From Syntrophales bacterium (GTDB lineage: Bacteria; Desulfobacterota; Desulfobaccia; Desulfobaccales; 0-14-0-80-60-11), in NCBI GenBank assembly GCA_028688935.1, contig JAQTXE010000005.1, forward strand, positions 1-33,749: a stretch of DNA of 33,749 nt, in the 5' to 3' direction. Of this stretch, positions 1-8,798 are shown in pieces; within the stretch, counting starts at the first letter, position 1; each line of letters begins with the position of its first letter. Below the pieces are notes generated by a model that had not been told where the DNA came from, searched no databases, and worked only from the letters and a program-made list of their open reading frames with translations. The translations under genes and the position numbers were made by a program.

Positions 1-1
1 G

Positions 2-502
2 GCGGTACTGTTCTGGGTGGGCGCCGAGTGGATTCACCGGGGCAAGCCCCCCACCCTGGGCGCGGCCTCCGGCGCCGTGGCCGGCCTGGTGGCCATTCCC
101 CCGGCGGCGGGTTTTGTGGGTCCCATGTCTGCCATTCTCATCGGCTTGGTGGCCGGGATTGTCTGTTACCTGGCGGTTTTGGCCAAACCTAAACTGGGCT
201 ATGACGACTCCCTGGACGTGGTGGGGGTGCACTGCGTGGGGGGCGTCGTGGGGGCCCTGCTCACCGGCTTGTTTGCGTCCAAACTGGTGAATGCCGCGGG
301 CGCCGACGGCCTCTTTTTCGGCAATGCCGGACAGCTGGGGATTCAGGCGGTCGCCGTGGGCGTGACCCTGGTTTACTCCTTTGTCATTAGCTATATCCTC
401 TTTAAAATCCTGGACGCCACCATGGGCCTGAGGGTCAGCCCGGAAGACGAAGTGGCGGGCCTGGACATCACTGAACACCAAGAAACCGGATATAGTCTGT
501 AA
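2..502 (+). CDS. amt: Ammonium transporter (Amt), C-terminal part; 5' end off the window
   Basis: Open frame from window edge; Amt C-terminal motifs (DDSLDVVGVHCVGGVVGALLTGLFA; ILFKILDATMGLRVSPEDEVAGLDITEH) similar to the complete Amt at 1239-2615. Confidence 0.93.
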   Translation, partial: AVLFWVGAEWIHRGKPPTLGAASGAVAGLVAIPPAAGFVGPMSAILIGLVAGIVCYLAVLAKPKLGYDDSLDVVGVHCVGGVVGALLTGLFASKLVNAAGADGLFFGNAGQLGIQAVAVGVTLVYSFVISYILFKILDATMGLRVSPEDEVAGLDITEHQETGYSL

Positions 503-859
<357 letters not shown>

Positions 860-878
860 GGCGTTATCCGCAGATAAG

Positions 879-914
879 GGAGGGCTCCAGGGGGGCCCTC
901 CGGTCTTTTTTTTT
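879..914 (+). terminator. Rho-independent terminator after glnK
   Basis: GGAGGGC-(loop)-GCCCTCC stem followed by a run of T (ctttttttttacg). Confidence 0.8.
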
Positions 915-1117
915 ACGATCCGACCTGTCTCCGGCCTATTTTTTGAACTGACCTGCCAATCAAATATTCTAATTATCATCAAGAGTTACCCTAAAAACCT
1001 TCTTCCGTTAACATATTATTAACAAAAATGAGTAAAAGGTTATTGTTTGCTAACAATTGTGTAATTTTAACCAAGCGGCATTTTTTGTATGTGACTAATA
1101 TTATTAACTATTTATGG

Positions 1118-1133
1118 TGGCACGGCAATTGCT
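1118..1133 (+). promoter_or_regulatory. Sigma-54 (RpoN) -24/-12 promoter for amt-glnK
   Basis: TGGCACGGCAATTGCT matches TGGCAC-N5-TTGCW with GG and GC 10 nt apart; 106 bp upstream of the amt start. Confidence 0.88.
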
Positions 1134-1238
1134 TTGAGTTGCCTGTGAGCGTTCTCACAAAACTCGCTCAAATCGACACAAAGCAGGGTTTTAACGGTCT
1201 GGTTGGGGTTTTGATTTAAATTATCCGGAGGTTGAATC

Positions 1239-2615
1239 ATGTTAAGGCGCATTCTTTTTTTGGGTTTTCTGGCGATGCTTTTACTGGCTATGGTAGCCGG
1301 GGCTTGGGCAGCAGCCCCTGACCCCACCGGCGCGGCCACGTTGAAGGCCGACCCCGGCAAGGCGGTGGACTACGTTTGGGTGCTGGTGTGCGGTTTTCTG
1401 GTGATGTTCATGCAGGCCGGGTTCGCCTGTGTGGAGTCGGGCTTCTGCCGGGCCAAGAACGTCACCAATCTCATGACCAAGAACCTGCTGGATTTCGTGG
1501 TGGGTTCCCTGGCCTTTTGGGCCGTGGGTTTCGGCATTATCATGGGCACCGACTGGGGGGGGCTGATCGGTTCCTCCAAGTTTTTCCTGGCCGGTGACAG
1601 CTATGATGTGGAAACATACTTAAGCTTTTTCTGGCAGCTGGTCTTCGCGGCCACTGCGGCCACCATCGTTTCCGGGGCCGTGGCCGAGCGCCTCAAGTTC
1701 AAGGCTTATCTGGTCTATTCCGCGGTGATCTGCCTCTTCATTTATCCGGTGTACGCTCACTGGGTCTGGGGCAGCGGCTGGCTGTCCAAACTCCCCTTCG
1801 GTTTGGGCCATCTGGACTTTGCCGGTTCCGGCGTGGTGCATGCGGTGGGCGGTTTTGTGGGTCTGGCCGGGGCCATCGTCCTGGGACCGCGTTACGGGAA
1901 ATTCGGCAAGGACGGCAAACCCAGAGCCATTCCGGGCCATAGCATCTCCCTGGCCGCTTTGGGCACCTTTATCCTCTGGTTCGGCTGGTTCGGTTTTAAC
2001 CCCGGCTCCACTTTCTCGGCGCATCAGTTGCGGATTTCCGTGATCGCCGTGAATACCACCATGTGCGCGGCCTCCGCTTCGCTCACGGCGCTGCTTCTGG
2101 TCTTGGGAAAGACCGGAAAGTATGACTTAGGTATGGCCTTGAACGGGGCCCTGGCGGGGCTGGTGGCGGTTACCGCCCCCTGCGCCTGGATCTCCTCCTG
2201 GGCCGCGGTGGTTATCGGCATCGTCGCCGGCTTTTTGGTGGTGGGTGGCGTTTACTTCTTAGAGGCCCTCAAGATTGACGACCCGGTGGGCGCGGTGTCG
2301 GTGCACGGCTTTAACGGTGTCTGGGGCCTGCTGGCGGTGGGGATCTTTGCGGATGGCACCTACGGCAACTACGCCACCAAGGCTCCTTTTGTCGAGGGTC
2401 TGCTTTTCGGCGGCGCGGGGGCCGGCCAATTCATGGCGCAATTGATCGGCGCGGTGGTGGTGATTGCCTGGGCCTTCGGCTGCGGCCTCATCCTCTTTAA
2501 GGTACTGGACGCGGTACTGGGCGTGCGGGTCGATCCCCATGAAGAATTGCAGGGGCTGGATATTGTCGAGCATGGCACTCCGGGGTATCCTGAGTTCTAC
2601 ATCACCCGGTCATAA
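1239..2615 (+). CDS. amt: Ammonium transporter Amt, with N-terminal signal sequence
   Basis: MLRRILFLGFLAMLLLAMVAGAWA signal; FMQAGFACVESGFCRAKNVTNLMTKNLLDF; HWVWGSGWL; GSGVVHAVGG; DDPVGAVSVHGFNGVWGLLAVGIF. RBS cggagg. Confidence 0.97.
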   Translation: MLRRILFLGFLAMLLLAMVAGAWAAAPDPTGAATLKADPGKAVDYVWVLVCGFLVMFMQAGFACVESGFCRAKNVTNLMTKNLLDFVVGSLAFWAVGFGIIMGTDWGGLIGSSKFFLAGDSYDVETYLSFFWQLVFAATAATIVSGAVAERLKFKAYLVYSAVICLFIYPVYAHWVWGSGWLSKLPFGLGHLDFAGSGVVHAVGGFVGLAGAIVLGPRYGKFGKDGKPRAIPGHSISLAALGTFILWFGWFGFNPGSTFSAHQLRISVIAVNTTMCAASASLTALLLVLGKTGKYDLGMALNGALAGLVAVTAPCAWISSWAAVVIGIVAGFLVVGGVYFLEALKIDDPVGAVSVHGFNGVWGLLAVGIFADGTYGNYATKAPFVEGLLFGGAGAGQFMAQLIGAVVVIAWAFGCGLILFKVLDAVLGVRVDPHEELQGLDIVEHGTPGYPEFYITRS

Positions 2616-2682
2616 ACCAATAGCCCGGGCCAGGGGCGGGGTGGCCTATCCCGCCCGGGACCCGGCTGGCGAGGAGAAGAGC

Positions 2683-3021
2683 ATGAAAGAAATAAGGGCT
2701 ATAGTCCGTCTGGAGAAAGTGCGGGATATCCTGGATGCCCTGGAGGATAGCGGCCATCCCGGAGTATCGGTGGAAAGAATAGAGGGCCACGGGCGGCAAA
2801 CCGGTCTGGTGGAACAGTTCCGGGGACGGGAGTTCAAAGTGGACCTGCTGCCCAAGGCGCGGCTGAACATCGTCTGCGCCGATGAGGAAGTGGACAAACT
2901 GGTAAATACCATCGTGGATAATGCCAAAACCGGAGCCATCGGAGACGGCAAAATCTTCGTTTATCCGGTGGAGAATGCCTTGCGCATCCGCACCGGAGAA
3001 GTCGGCCAGGAGGCCATTTAA
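2683..3021 (+). CDS. P-II family regulator, divergent T-loop lacking Tyr46/Tyr51
   Basis: MKEIRAIVRLEKVRDILDAL...GHGRQTGLVEQFRGREFKVDLLPKARLNIV...[26 protein letters not shown] gaggag; ORF track starts far upstream (2464) inside amt, so ATG 2683 is preferred. Confidence 0.93.
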   Translation: MKEIRAIVRLEKVRDILDALEDSGHPGVSVERIEGHGRQTGLVEQFRGREFKVDLLPKARLNIVCADEEVDKLVNTIVDNAKTGAIGDGKIFVYPVENALRIRTGEVGQEAI

Positions 3022-3025
3022 CCCA

Positions 3026-3055
3026 AAAGGCGGAGGCTTTAAGGTCTCCGCCTTT
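3026..3055 (+). terminator. Rho-independent terminator-like hairpin after the second P-II gene
   Basis: AAAGGCGGAG-gctttaaggt-CTCCGCCTTT, perfect 10-bp stem. Confidence 0.7.
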
Positions 3056-3125
3056 GCCAAACTCATAACCTGCGACATTAAACACGGTCTTTTTATACCT
3101 AATTAAGGAGAAGGGGGAAGCAAAC

Positions 3126-4103
3126 ATGAAACTGTTTCGGCATGTTTTGAACAAGACTTATCTGCTGGTCTTGGTCCTGTTTTGTCTGGGACTAGGCCTG
3201 GTTACCGGAACTCCGGCCTGGGCCCAGGTCCCGGGGGAGCCGGCGCCGTCCACAGAGAAGGGGACACCGGCCCCGGTGGCGGCGGAAAAGACCGCAGCCG
3301 AGGAAGATAAGCCCACCGCCAGTGTGTCCTTTGATATCTTAAGCCAATACATCTGGCGGGGTATCGCCTTGAGCCGCAGATCCGCGGTGATCCAACCATC
3401 GGTGACCTTGGGCTACAAGGGCTTTTCCTTAAATGTCTGGGGCAACCTCGACACCGGCGAGGATAACCGTTTCTTATATCCTTCGCCCGGCAAACGGGGA
3501 CTCAAGTGGAACGAAACCGACTTTACCTTCGGCTACAGCCGGGACCTTTATACCGGCAAGATCATCAAAGCCCTCAGCGCCAACGTGGGGGTGATTTATT
3601 ACGCTCTGGACTCCACGGCCAACCCCCAGGGTGATTCCTTTGAGCTTTATTGGGGCTTAGGCCTGGATGTCAATTGGTTCAAACTGGCGGTGACGGTGAA
3701 CAAAGAGATGTTGCATTATCCGGGTTGGTGGTTGACGATAGGGATTTCCCGGGTCTTTGAATTGCCGTGGAAGATTCAGAATAACAGCAACCTCAGTTTA
3801 GAGGTGGGGCATAATTTTCTCTTTTTATTCTCTGAGGATGCCGCTGCCTATCCTAATCCCAACAGAGCCAATTTAACCACCCCGTTTTCCGGTCCTTTAG
3901 CCGGGCAGTTATATGCCACTTTGAATATTCCGGTGTACAAATATGTGACCCTGGCGCCTAAGGTCGGGTTCTGGTACGCCGCGGGTGGCAACGCCACCGA
4001 CCTGTTGGGCAACGGCGGCGCTAAGCAGTATATGACCGGCCTGTCCTGGGACCAGCAACATAACCATGTCTATGGCGGGTTAAACTTAACCTTTGCCTTT
4101 TAG
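3126..4103 (+). CDS. Putative outer-membrane beta-barrel porin (TorF-like family)
   Basis: Signal peptide ending AWAQ; SVSFDILSQYIWRGIALS; alternating beta pattern; C-terminal ...YGGLNLTFAF; RBS aaggag. Confidence 0.72.
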   Translation: MKLFRHVLNKTYLLVLVLFCLGLGLVTGTPAWAQVPGEPAPSTEKGTPAPVAAEKTAAEEDKPTASVSFDILSQYIWRGIALSRRSAVIQPSVTLGYKGFSLNVWGNLDTGEDNRFLYPSPGKRGLKWNETDFTFGYSRDLYTGKIIKALSANVGVIYYALDSTANPQGDSFELYWGLGLDVNWFKLAVTVNKEMLHYPGWWLTIGISRVFELPWKIQNNSNLSLEVGHNFLFLFSEDAAAYPNPNRANLTTPFSGPLAGQLYATLNIPVYKYVTLAPKVGFWYAAGGNATDLLGNGGAKQYMTGLSWDQQHNHVYGGLNLTFAF

Positions 4104-4331
4104 GGATTTAACAGAAAGAGTTAATGCGGACGAGGAGGTATGAAGATGGACAATACTTCTGGTTCATGCCTCCTCTTCCTACTGCCTGACGCCTAGCTAC
4201 TTATTATAAGACGGCGCGTTAATAACGGTTGCCGCGGTCACCATCCCCGCAATGAACTTGTCTGCCAGCCTCCGGGCGGAGAAACGATCTGTCATCTCCC
4301 CGCATCAGGAGAATTGTCCGGAAGGGGCAAC

Positions 4332-4646
4332 ATGTTTTGGACCTTGCTGCCATTCGGGGTCGTGGTCATCTTAGTGTTAGGCATGCTCTTGATTGCGGTC
4401 GTTAGGGATCAAAAGCTGGGTGTACCTGGGCCTAAAGGAGTTTGTCCGGTGGAAAGGACCAAAACGTCTGACCAGTATCAAGGCAAGCGTTTCGCTATTG
4501 TGGATAAGGATACGCCCATCCGCTTCCTGAGCCGGGAAGAGTTTGACGCCATCAAGAAGTTCAACGGCAACTTCATTGAAATGAAAGCCGGCGATATCGT
4601 CTATCTGACGGAACTGCCGCCAGGTACTTGCCAACTTATCCTCTGA
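4332..4646 (+). CDS. Membrane-anchored hypothetical protein
   Basis: MFWTLLPFGVVVILVLGMLLIAVVRD N-terminal TM; ATG 4332 preceded by ggaagggg; ORF track start 4314 is an upstream TTG. Confidence 0.6.
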   Translation: MFWTLLPFGVVVILVLGMLLIAVVRDQKLGVPGPKGVCPVERTKTSDQYQGKRFAIVDKDTPIRFLSREEFDAIKKFNGNFIEMKAGDIVYLTELPPGTCQLIL

Positions 4647-4726
4647 GGATAGGCCAGAAAGCCTTCGGTTCTCTTCGCATCCTCAGAGGAAAATTTATCA
4701 TGGGCGGAAAAATACGAATCTAGGGG

Positions 4727-5131
4727 TTAATTACCCGAGCGGAACCAGCCGGTTTGTTTGTTCACCTGGATTTTATCCACCAGGGAGCCGTCCTTGGTGA
4801 CTACCTCCACCACATAGTTGCCTTCTTTCTCGGAAACCTTGCCAGCCTTCAAGTTAGGGTTAGAGCTGATGTGCTGCGCCACCATGGCCTTAGCCTGATC
4901 TGCTGTCAATGGCTTTCCAGGTTTAGCCACCGGGGGACCTGTCTGGGTTCCCATCCAAGGACAATACCATCCCCCCCGTCCTCCTTGCCAGCAGGGACCC
5001 TGGCCGCCGCCCATCCAGGGACAGTAATAACCGCTGCCCTGGCCGGAACCCTTGGGTTGAGCCAAGGTGGTTCCGGCAATTAACATAATGGCCAGAAACG
5101 CAAGTAATCCTGTAATAGCTAATCTTTTCAT
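4727..5131 (-). CDS. Small secreted protein with repeated YCPWMG motifs and a C-terminal PepSY-like region
   Basis: Signal peptide MKRLAITGLLAFLAIMLIAGTTLAQ; GYYCPWMGGGQGPCWQGGRGGWYCPWMG; ...EGNYVVEVVTKDGSLVDKIQVNKQTGWFR; RBS aaggaggc. Confidence 0.75.
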   Translation of the reverse strand: MKRLAITGLLAFLAIMLIAGTTLAQPKGSGQGSGYYCPWMGGGQGPCWQGGRGGWYCPWMGTQTGPPVAKPGKPLTADQAKAMVAQHISSNPNLKAGKVSEKEGNYVVEVVTKDGSLVDKIQVNKQTGWFRSGN

Positions 5132-5231
5132 GCTCGTGCCTCCTTTTTACTGCCGATTAGACCTCGAGCATCCGGCTTAAGCCGGACGACCCGGACAATC
5201 TGGTAGACATTGCCTCCAAAAGCGTGCTAAT

Positions 5232-5267
5232 AACATCGGCCCGGCCGCCCGGGGCCAGGCCGATGTT
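5232..5267 (-). terminator. Hairpin 3' of the minus-strand small secreted protein gene, possible terminator
   Basis: AACATCGGCC / GGCCGATGTT perfect 10-bp stem 15 nt past the stop codon; no strong U tract. Confidence 0.4.
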
Positions 5268-5281
5268 GCTAGCGGTTCAGA

Positions 5282-5602
5282 TTACCGGCAGCCCCAGCCG
5301 CTCCGGGAGCCCCGGGTATTACCGGAGTTCCAGGGGCACCAGGCGCCTTGGTACCCTTGTCCCCAGGTACGGGAACCATTATTACGGTAGTCCCCCTTGA
5401 CCGGGGGGGAATATCCGTAACCAGGTCCCATGGGGCAGTAAGTCCCGGCGTAGTTGTTATTATAGTCGTAGCTACCGGTATAGTTCTGCCCTGCAGGAGC
5501 AGGAAGGTTTTGCTGGGCCTGAGAATCGACCGGCAGGCCCATCGTCAGGGTAAAAGCCAGCACCAGGGCCATTCCAAAAATCAGGCAATTGCGTATGTTC
5601 AT
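5282..5602 (-). CDS. Small secreted protein with YCPMG / WCPW motifs
   Basis: MNIRNCLIFGMALVLAFTLTMGLPVDSQAQ signal; NNYAGTYCPMGPGYGYSPP...GYQGAWCPWNSGNT; ATG at 5602 preceded by aaggagagtt. Confidence 0.68.
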   Translation of the reverse strand: MNIRNCLIFGMALVLAFTLTMGLPVDSQAQQNLPAPAGQNYTGSYDYNNNYAGTYCPMGPGYGYSPPVKGDYRNNGSRTWGQGYQGAWCPWNSGNTRGSRSGWGCR

Positions 5603-5756
5603 GAGATAACTCTCCTTTACAGGTAGATTTATTCCCCATCCCAATAGGCGCTTAAAGGGGATGGGGGCAATAATTTATATTGTAGGTTGAAGATCACTCC
5701 GGAAAACCGGGTGGTTTTCCATCGGAGCAAGGACAGCGAATTACCGGGAGGCGAAG

Positions 5757-6035
5757 TTAAACGCGGGGAGGATGGAAAAAAGTTGAAACCAGGAGCATCG
5801 GGGCCATGGCTACCGGGACCTGGGAATATGGGGTCACGTTTTCTGCGTGGATAATGGGGCTGACGTGGATTACTCCGGCAATATGGCAGCAGATGCAAGG
5901 GAGCAGGCAGTTGCCGTCCCGATCGGTCACCTTCTGGCAAACCACTGCTTCCGCCACCGCTGCAAAAGCAAAGACCATGATCAGCAGGAGCGTCACCACC
6001 CGCAAGAGAAGGTTTTTTCGCCAGCCACTTAACAT
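5757..6035 (-). CDS. Small Cys-rich secreted/membrane protein of unknown function
   Basis: Hydrophobic N-terminus LLLRVVTLLLIMVFAFAAVAEA; CNCLLPCICCHIAGVIH-type Cys/His cluster (sequence NCLLPCICCHIAGVIHV); C-terminal FFHPPRV. Confidence 0.5.
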   Translation of the reverse strand: MLSGWRKNLLLRVVTLLLIMVFAFAAVAEAVVCQKVTDRDGNCLLPCICCHIAGVIHVSPIIHAENVTPYSQVPVAMAPMLLVSTFFHPPRV

Positions 6036-6221
6036 AAATTTATTATAAACGTTAAATTGGTCAAGTCAATATCCTAACAGACGCAAGTCCTCTTCCCCCT
6101 TCAGGCTCATAACCACCGGCTAAACACGATGGCGAGAAGAAATTCATAACGAGAAGGGGCAGTTCTTGACTCTCCATGATTAAACCTTATTTTTTAAGAA
6201 AATCATAGTGGGAGGATGCCG

Positions 6222-6602
6222 ATGAACTTCCGAGGGAAGAAGGCTTTTTTAGTCCCTCTTCTGGTCCTGGTCTTGTCTGCCGGGGCATGGGGGGCCGTGG
6301 AAAAGGCCGAAATGATTAATGGCGTTCAATGGGCCCAATGGTCGAACCAGGACAAGCTGGTTTACATCCGAGGGATTTCCAACTATGTCGATTTTGACTC
6401 CTCGGCCCAGATCCAAACCATGAAGAGTAAAGGCAAGCACTGGTTTTCGATCTCTATTGGCCTGGCGAAGATCCTCAAGACCAAAACTTTAGGCCAGGTC
6501 GTGACCGACGTAGATAATTATTACCGGAATAATCCCGGGAACCGGGACGTTTCAGTGATTGAGATAATCTTCAAGCACTGCGCCAAGATGTGCCCGTCTT
6601 AA
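6222..6602 (+). CDS. Secreted hypothetical protein
   Basis: Signal peptide (FLVPLLVLVLSAGAWGA); body NGVQWAQWSNQDKLVYIRGI...VDNYYRNNPGNRDVSVIEII; ATG 6222 has better spacing to gggagg than 6216. Confidence 0.7.
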   Translation: MNFRGKKAFLVPLLVLVLSAGAWGAVEKAEMINGVQWAQWSNQDKLVYIRGISNYVDFDSSAQIQTMKSKGKHWFSISIGLAKILKTKTLGQVVTDVDNYYRNNPGNRDVSVIEIIFKHCAKMCPS

Positions 6603-6625
6603 AACGGGGAGAAGGAGAAGAAGTC

Positions 6626-6877
6626 ATGAAGAAATATCTGGTTTTGCTTTTGGCGGTCCTCATGTTGGTCGGCGCCTGCGGCGGCTATGGCGGCGGCTCC
6701 CAAGCTACGGTCGAACGGACCCTGGGCGGTGGGGCCTTAGGCGCTGCGAGTGGCGCACTTATCGGCGCGGGGGCTGGCAACCCTGCCGCCGGCGCTGCCA
6801 TCGGTGGCGGAGCCGGTCTCATCGGCGGCTATTTATACGACCAGTATCAGAAAAACAAGTATGGGTATGGGTACTAA
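6626..6877 (+). CDS. Small lipoprotein with glycine-zipper region
   Basis: MKKYLVLLLAVLMLVGACGG lipobox; GGGALGAASGALIGAGAGNPAAGAAIGGGAGLIGGYLYDQYQ; RBS ggagaaggag. Confidence 0.82.
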   Translation: MKKYLVLLLAVLMLVGACGGYGGGSQATVERTLGGGALGAASGALIGAGAGNPAAGAAIGGGAGLIGGYLYDQYQKNKYGYGY

Positions 6878-7467
6878 TTGAAGGACCGGTAATCGTCTTT
6901 GGTTAGGACCTCCCCCCGATATCAACGGATAAGGGTGGAAGTCGCTACTTTCGCCCTTATGAGTCAACCTAAAACGGTGGAGTCGGTCGGACTAAACTCT
7001 TTTGCCGGCCGGTATCCGAGCTGACACCCCGGCTGGAGGCTAACCACTCAAAGGTTTACTTGCTGACAACCCCGGCTGCGACCTGGGTAGCTTTAATGGT
7101 CATCTGGCCGGGTGGAATTCCTTTCACCTTTTGAGCTTCCCCTCTATTTTCGCTTGAGTCTCCTCCGAGAAAACCGCTGAGCAAGGATGAATGCCTTTAC
7201 ATTGCAGGCTAATATGTCACTATCTGCTATATCTGTGCCGTTTCAACCAAAATAATCGATATTCTGGATGGTAGTCCTAGCTGGAGTTCAGATCATGCCG
7301 ATTGCCCCGCTCTGCTTAAGTTCCCGGCTTGGAAACCGGAACCGGAAAAGGTCCCCCCACAGTTCGACTTGACCTCCTTGCCCCGGAACATTATATTGAC
7401 CTCCAGGGATATCCGGGGAAATAATGTTCCCTGCTGCTATTGCCAGATCCCGGAGGAGAGCCCGGTG

Positions 7468-8676
7468 ATGCGCCCTGCAGCCTCAAACTTGGGGGATGAG
7501 GTGGTCCTGGAGGCCCAGGCCCTCCAACAACTGCTGGAGGTCTTGTCCGGCCGGGGTTATCAAGTGGTGGGCCCCACCTTGCGTCAGGGTTCCCTGGTCT
7601 ATGACCGGCTCTCCTCCCTGGACGATCTCCCCCGGGGCTGGGGGGACCAACAGGAGGGGGGCTTTTTCCGGCTGCGGCCCCTGAACGAGCCGGCCCTGTT
7701 CGGCTACGGGGTGGGGCAGAAATCCTGGAAGGAGTTTCTCTATCCTCCCCGCCGCCGGTTGTGGCCGGCCAGGCAGGAGGCTCATGGCCTCCAGATCCTC
7801 CCCCCCGGCGAAGATGCGGTGAAATTTGCCTTTATCGGCGTCCATCCTTGCGACCTGCACGCCATCGCCGTCCAGGATAAAGTCTTTCTGGAAGGTCCCT
7901 ATCTTGACCTGCATTATCAGGCCCGGCGGCAATCCGCCTTTATCCTGGCGGTGAACTGCGGGCACGCTTGCGGCACCGGTTTCTGCGTCTCCATGGGCAC
8001 CGGCCCCCGGGCTAGTTCCGGTTTTGACCTGGCCCTGACGGAAATTCTGGCAGAGGCGCGGCATTATCTGGTGGTGACCGTGGGCTCGGAAAAGGGGCGG
8101 CAAGTCATCAGCCAACTGCCTCACCGGCGGGCCCAGGCTCAGGAGCTGGAGGCCGCGGCCAAAGTGGTGGCCCAGGCCGCGGGGCAGATGGGGCGGAGCC
8201 TGGATACCACGGAGATCAAGGCCTTACTTTATCGTAACTATGACAATCCCCGTTGGGACCAGGTGGCGGCCCGCTGCCTCACTTGCGGCAACTGCACCCT
8301 GGTCTGCCCCACCTGCTTCTGCCATACCGTTGAAGATACTTCGGGCCTGACGGGCGAGCAGGCGGAGCGCTGGCGGCGCTGGGATGTCTGTTATACCGTG
8401 GATTTTAGCTACCTGCACGGCGGCAGTATCCGGGCCACGCCCCGGTCCCGCTACCGCCAGTGGCTGACCCACAAACTGGCCACCTGGATCGATCAGTTCG
8501 GGGTTTCGGGCTGCGTGGGCTGTGGCCGCTGTATCACCTGGTGTCCGGTGGCCATCGACATTACCGCGGAAGTCCGGGCCATCCGGGAAGGCGAGAGGTC
8601 AGGGGCCAGGGGCCAGGGGCCAGGGGCCAGGGGCCAGGGGGCAGGGATTAGTAAAGGAACGGATAAATCAAATTGA
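7468..8676 (+). CDS. hydB: 4Fe-4S hydrogenase beta subunit (HydB of group 3b-type sulfhydrogenase)
   Basis: [16 protein letters not shown] and [21 protein letters not shown] ferredoxin clusters; typical [21 protein letters not shown] 7468 with ggaggag RBS. Tail after GER is repeat-encoded. Confidence 0.9.
   Translation: MRPAASNLGDEVVLEAQALQQLLEVLSGRGYQVVGPTLRQGSLVYDRLSSLDDLPRGWGDQQEGGFFRLRPLNEPALFGYGVGQKSWKEFLYPPRRRLWPARQEAHGLQILPPGEDAVKFAFIGVHPCDLHAIAVQDKVFLEGPYLDLHYQARRQSAFILAVNCGHACGTGFCVSMGTGPRASSGFDLALTEILAEARHYLVVTVGSEKGRQVISQLPHRRAQAQELEAAAKVVAQAAGQMGRSLDTTEIKALLYRNYDNPRWDQVAARCLTCGNCTLVCPTCFCHTVEDTSGLTGEQAERWRRWDVCYTVDFSYLHGGSIRATPRSRYRQWLTHKLATWIDQFGVSGCVGCGRCITWCPVAIDITAEVRAIREGERSGARGQGPGARGQGAGISKGTDKSN
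8598..8648 (+). repeat. Tandem GGGGCCA heptamer repeat overlapping the hydB 3' end
   Basis: gtcaggggccaggggccaggggccaggggccaggggccagggggcaggga. Confidence 0.9.
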
Positions 8677-8755
8677 TCTTTGACCCCCTAATATGTCAAT
8701 TCACCTTCAATTGAAACAAACTGGCAATGTAACTCACTGGGAATGCAGCTTTTTT

Positions 8756-8790
8756 AACGGAAAACGAAAAACGGAAAACGAAAAACGGGA
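8756..8790 (+). repeat. Tandem 14-bp repeat ACGGAAAACGAAAA (family of TTTTCGGTTTTC repeats)
   Basis: acggaaaacgaaaa x2 plus acggg, between hydB and the cNMP-binding protein gene. Confidence 0.85.
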
Positions 8791-8798
8791 GTAACGGC

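Noticed and set aside
1028-1219. 63-aa ORF upstream of amt
   Set aside because: Overlaps the sigma-54 promoter and AT-rich regulatory region; no recognisable protein features.
8598-8648. CRISPR or VNTR array from the GGGGCCA tandem
   Set aside because: Units are 7 bp with no spacers and no cas genes; treated as a simple/mobile repeat instead.
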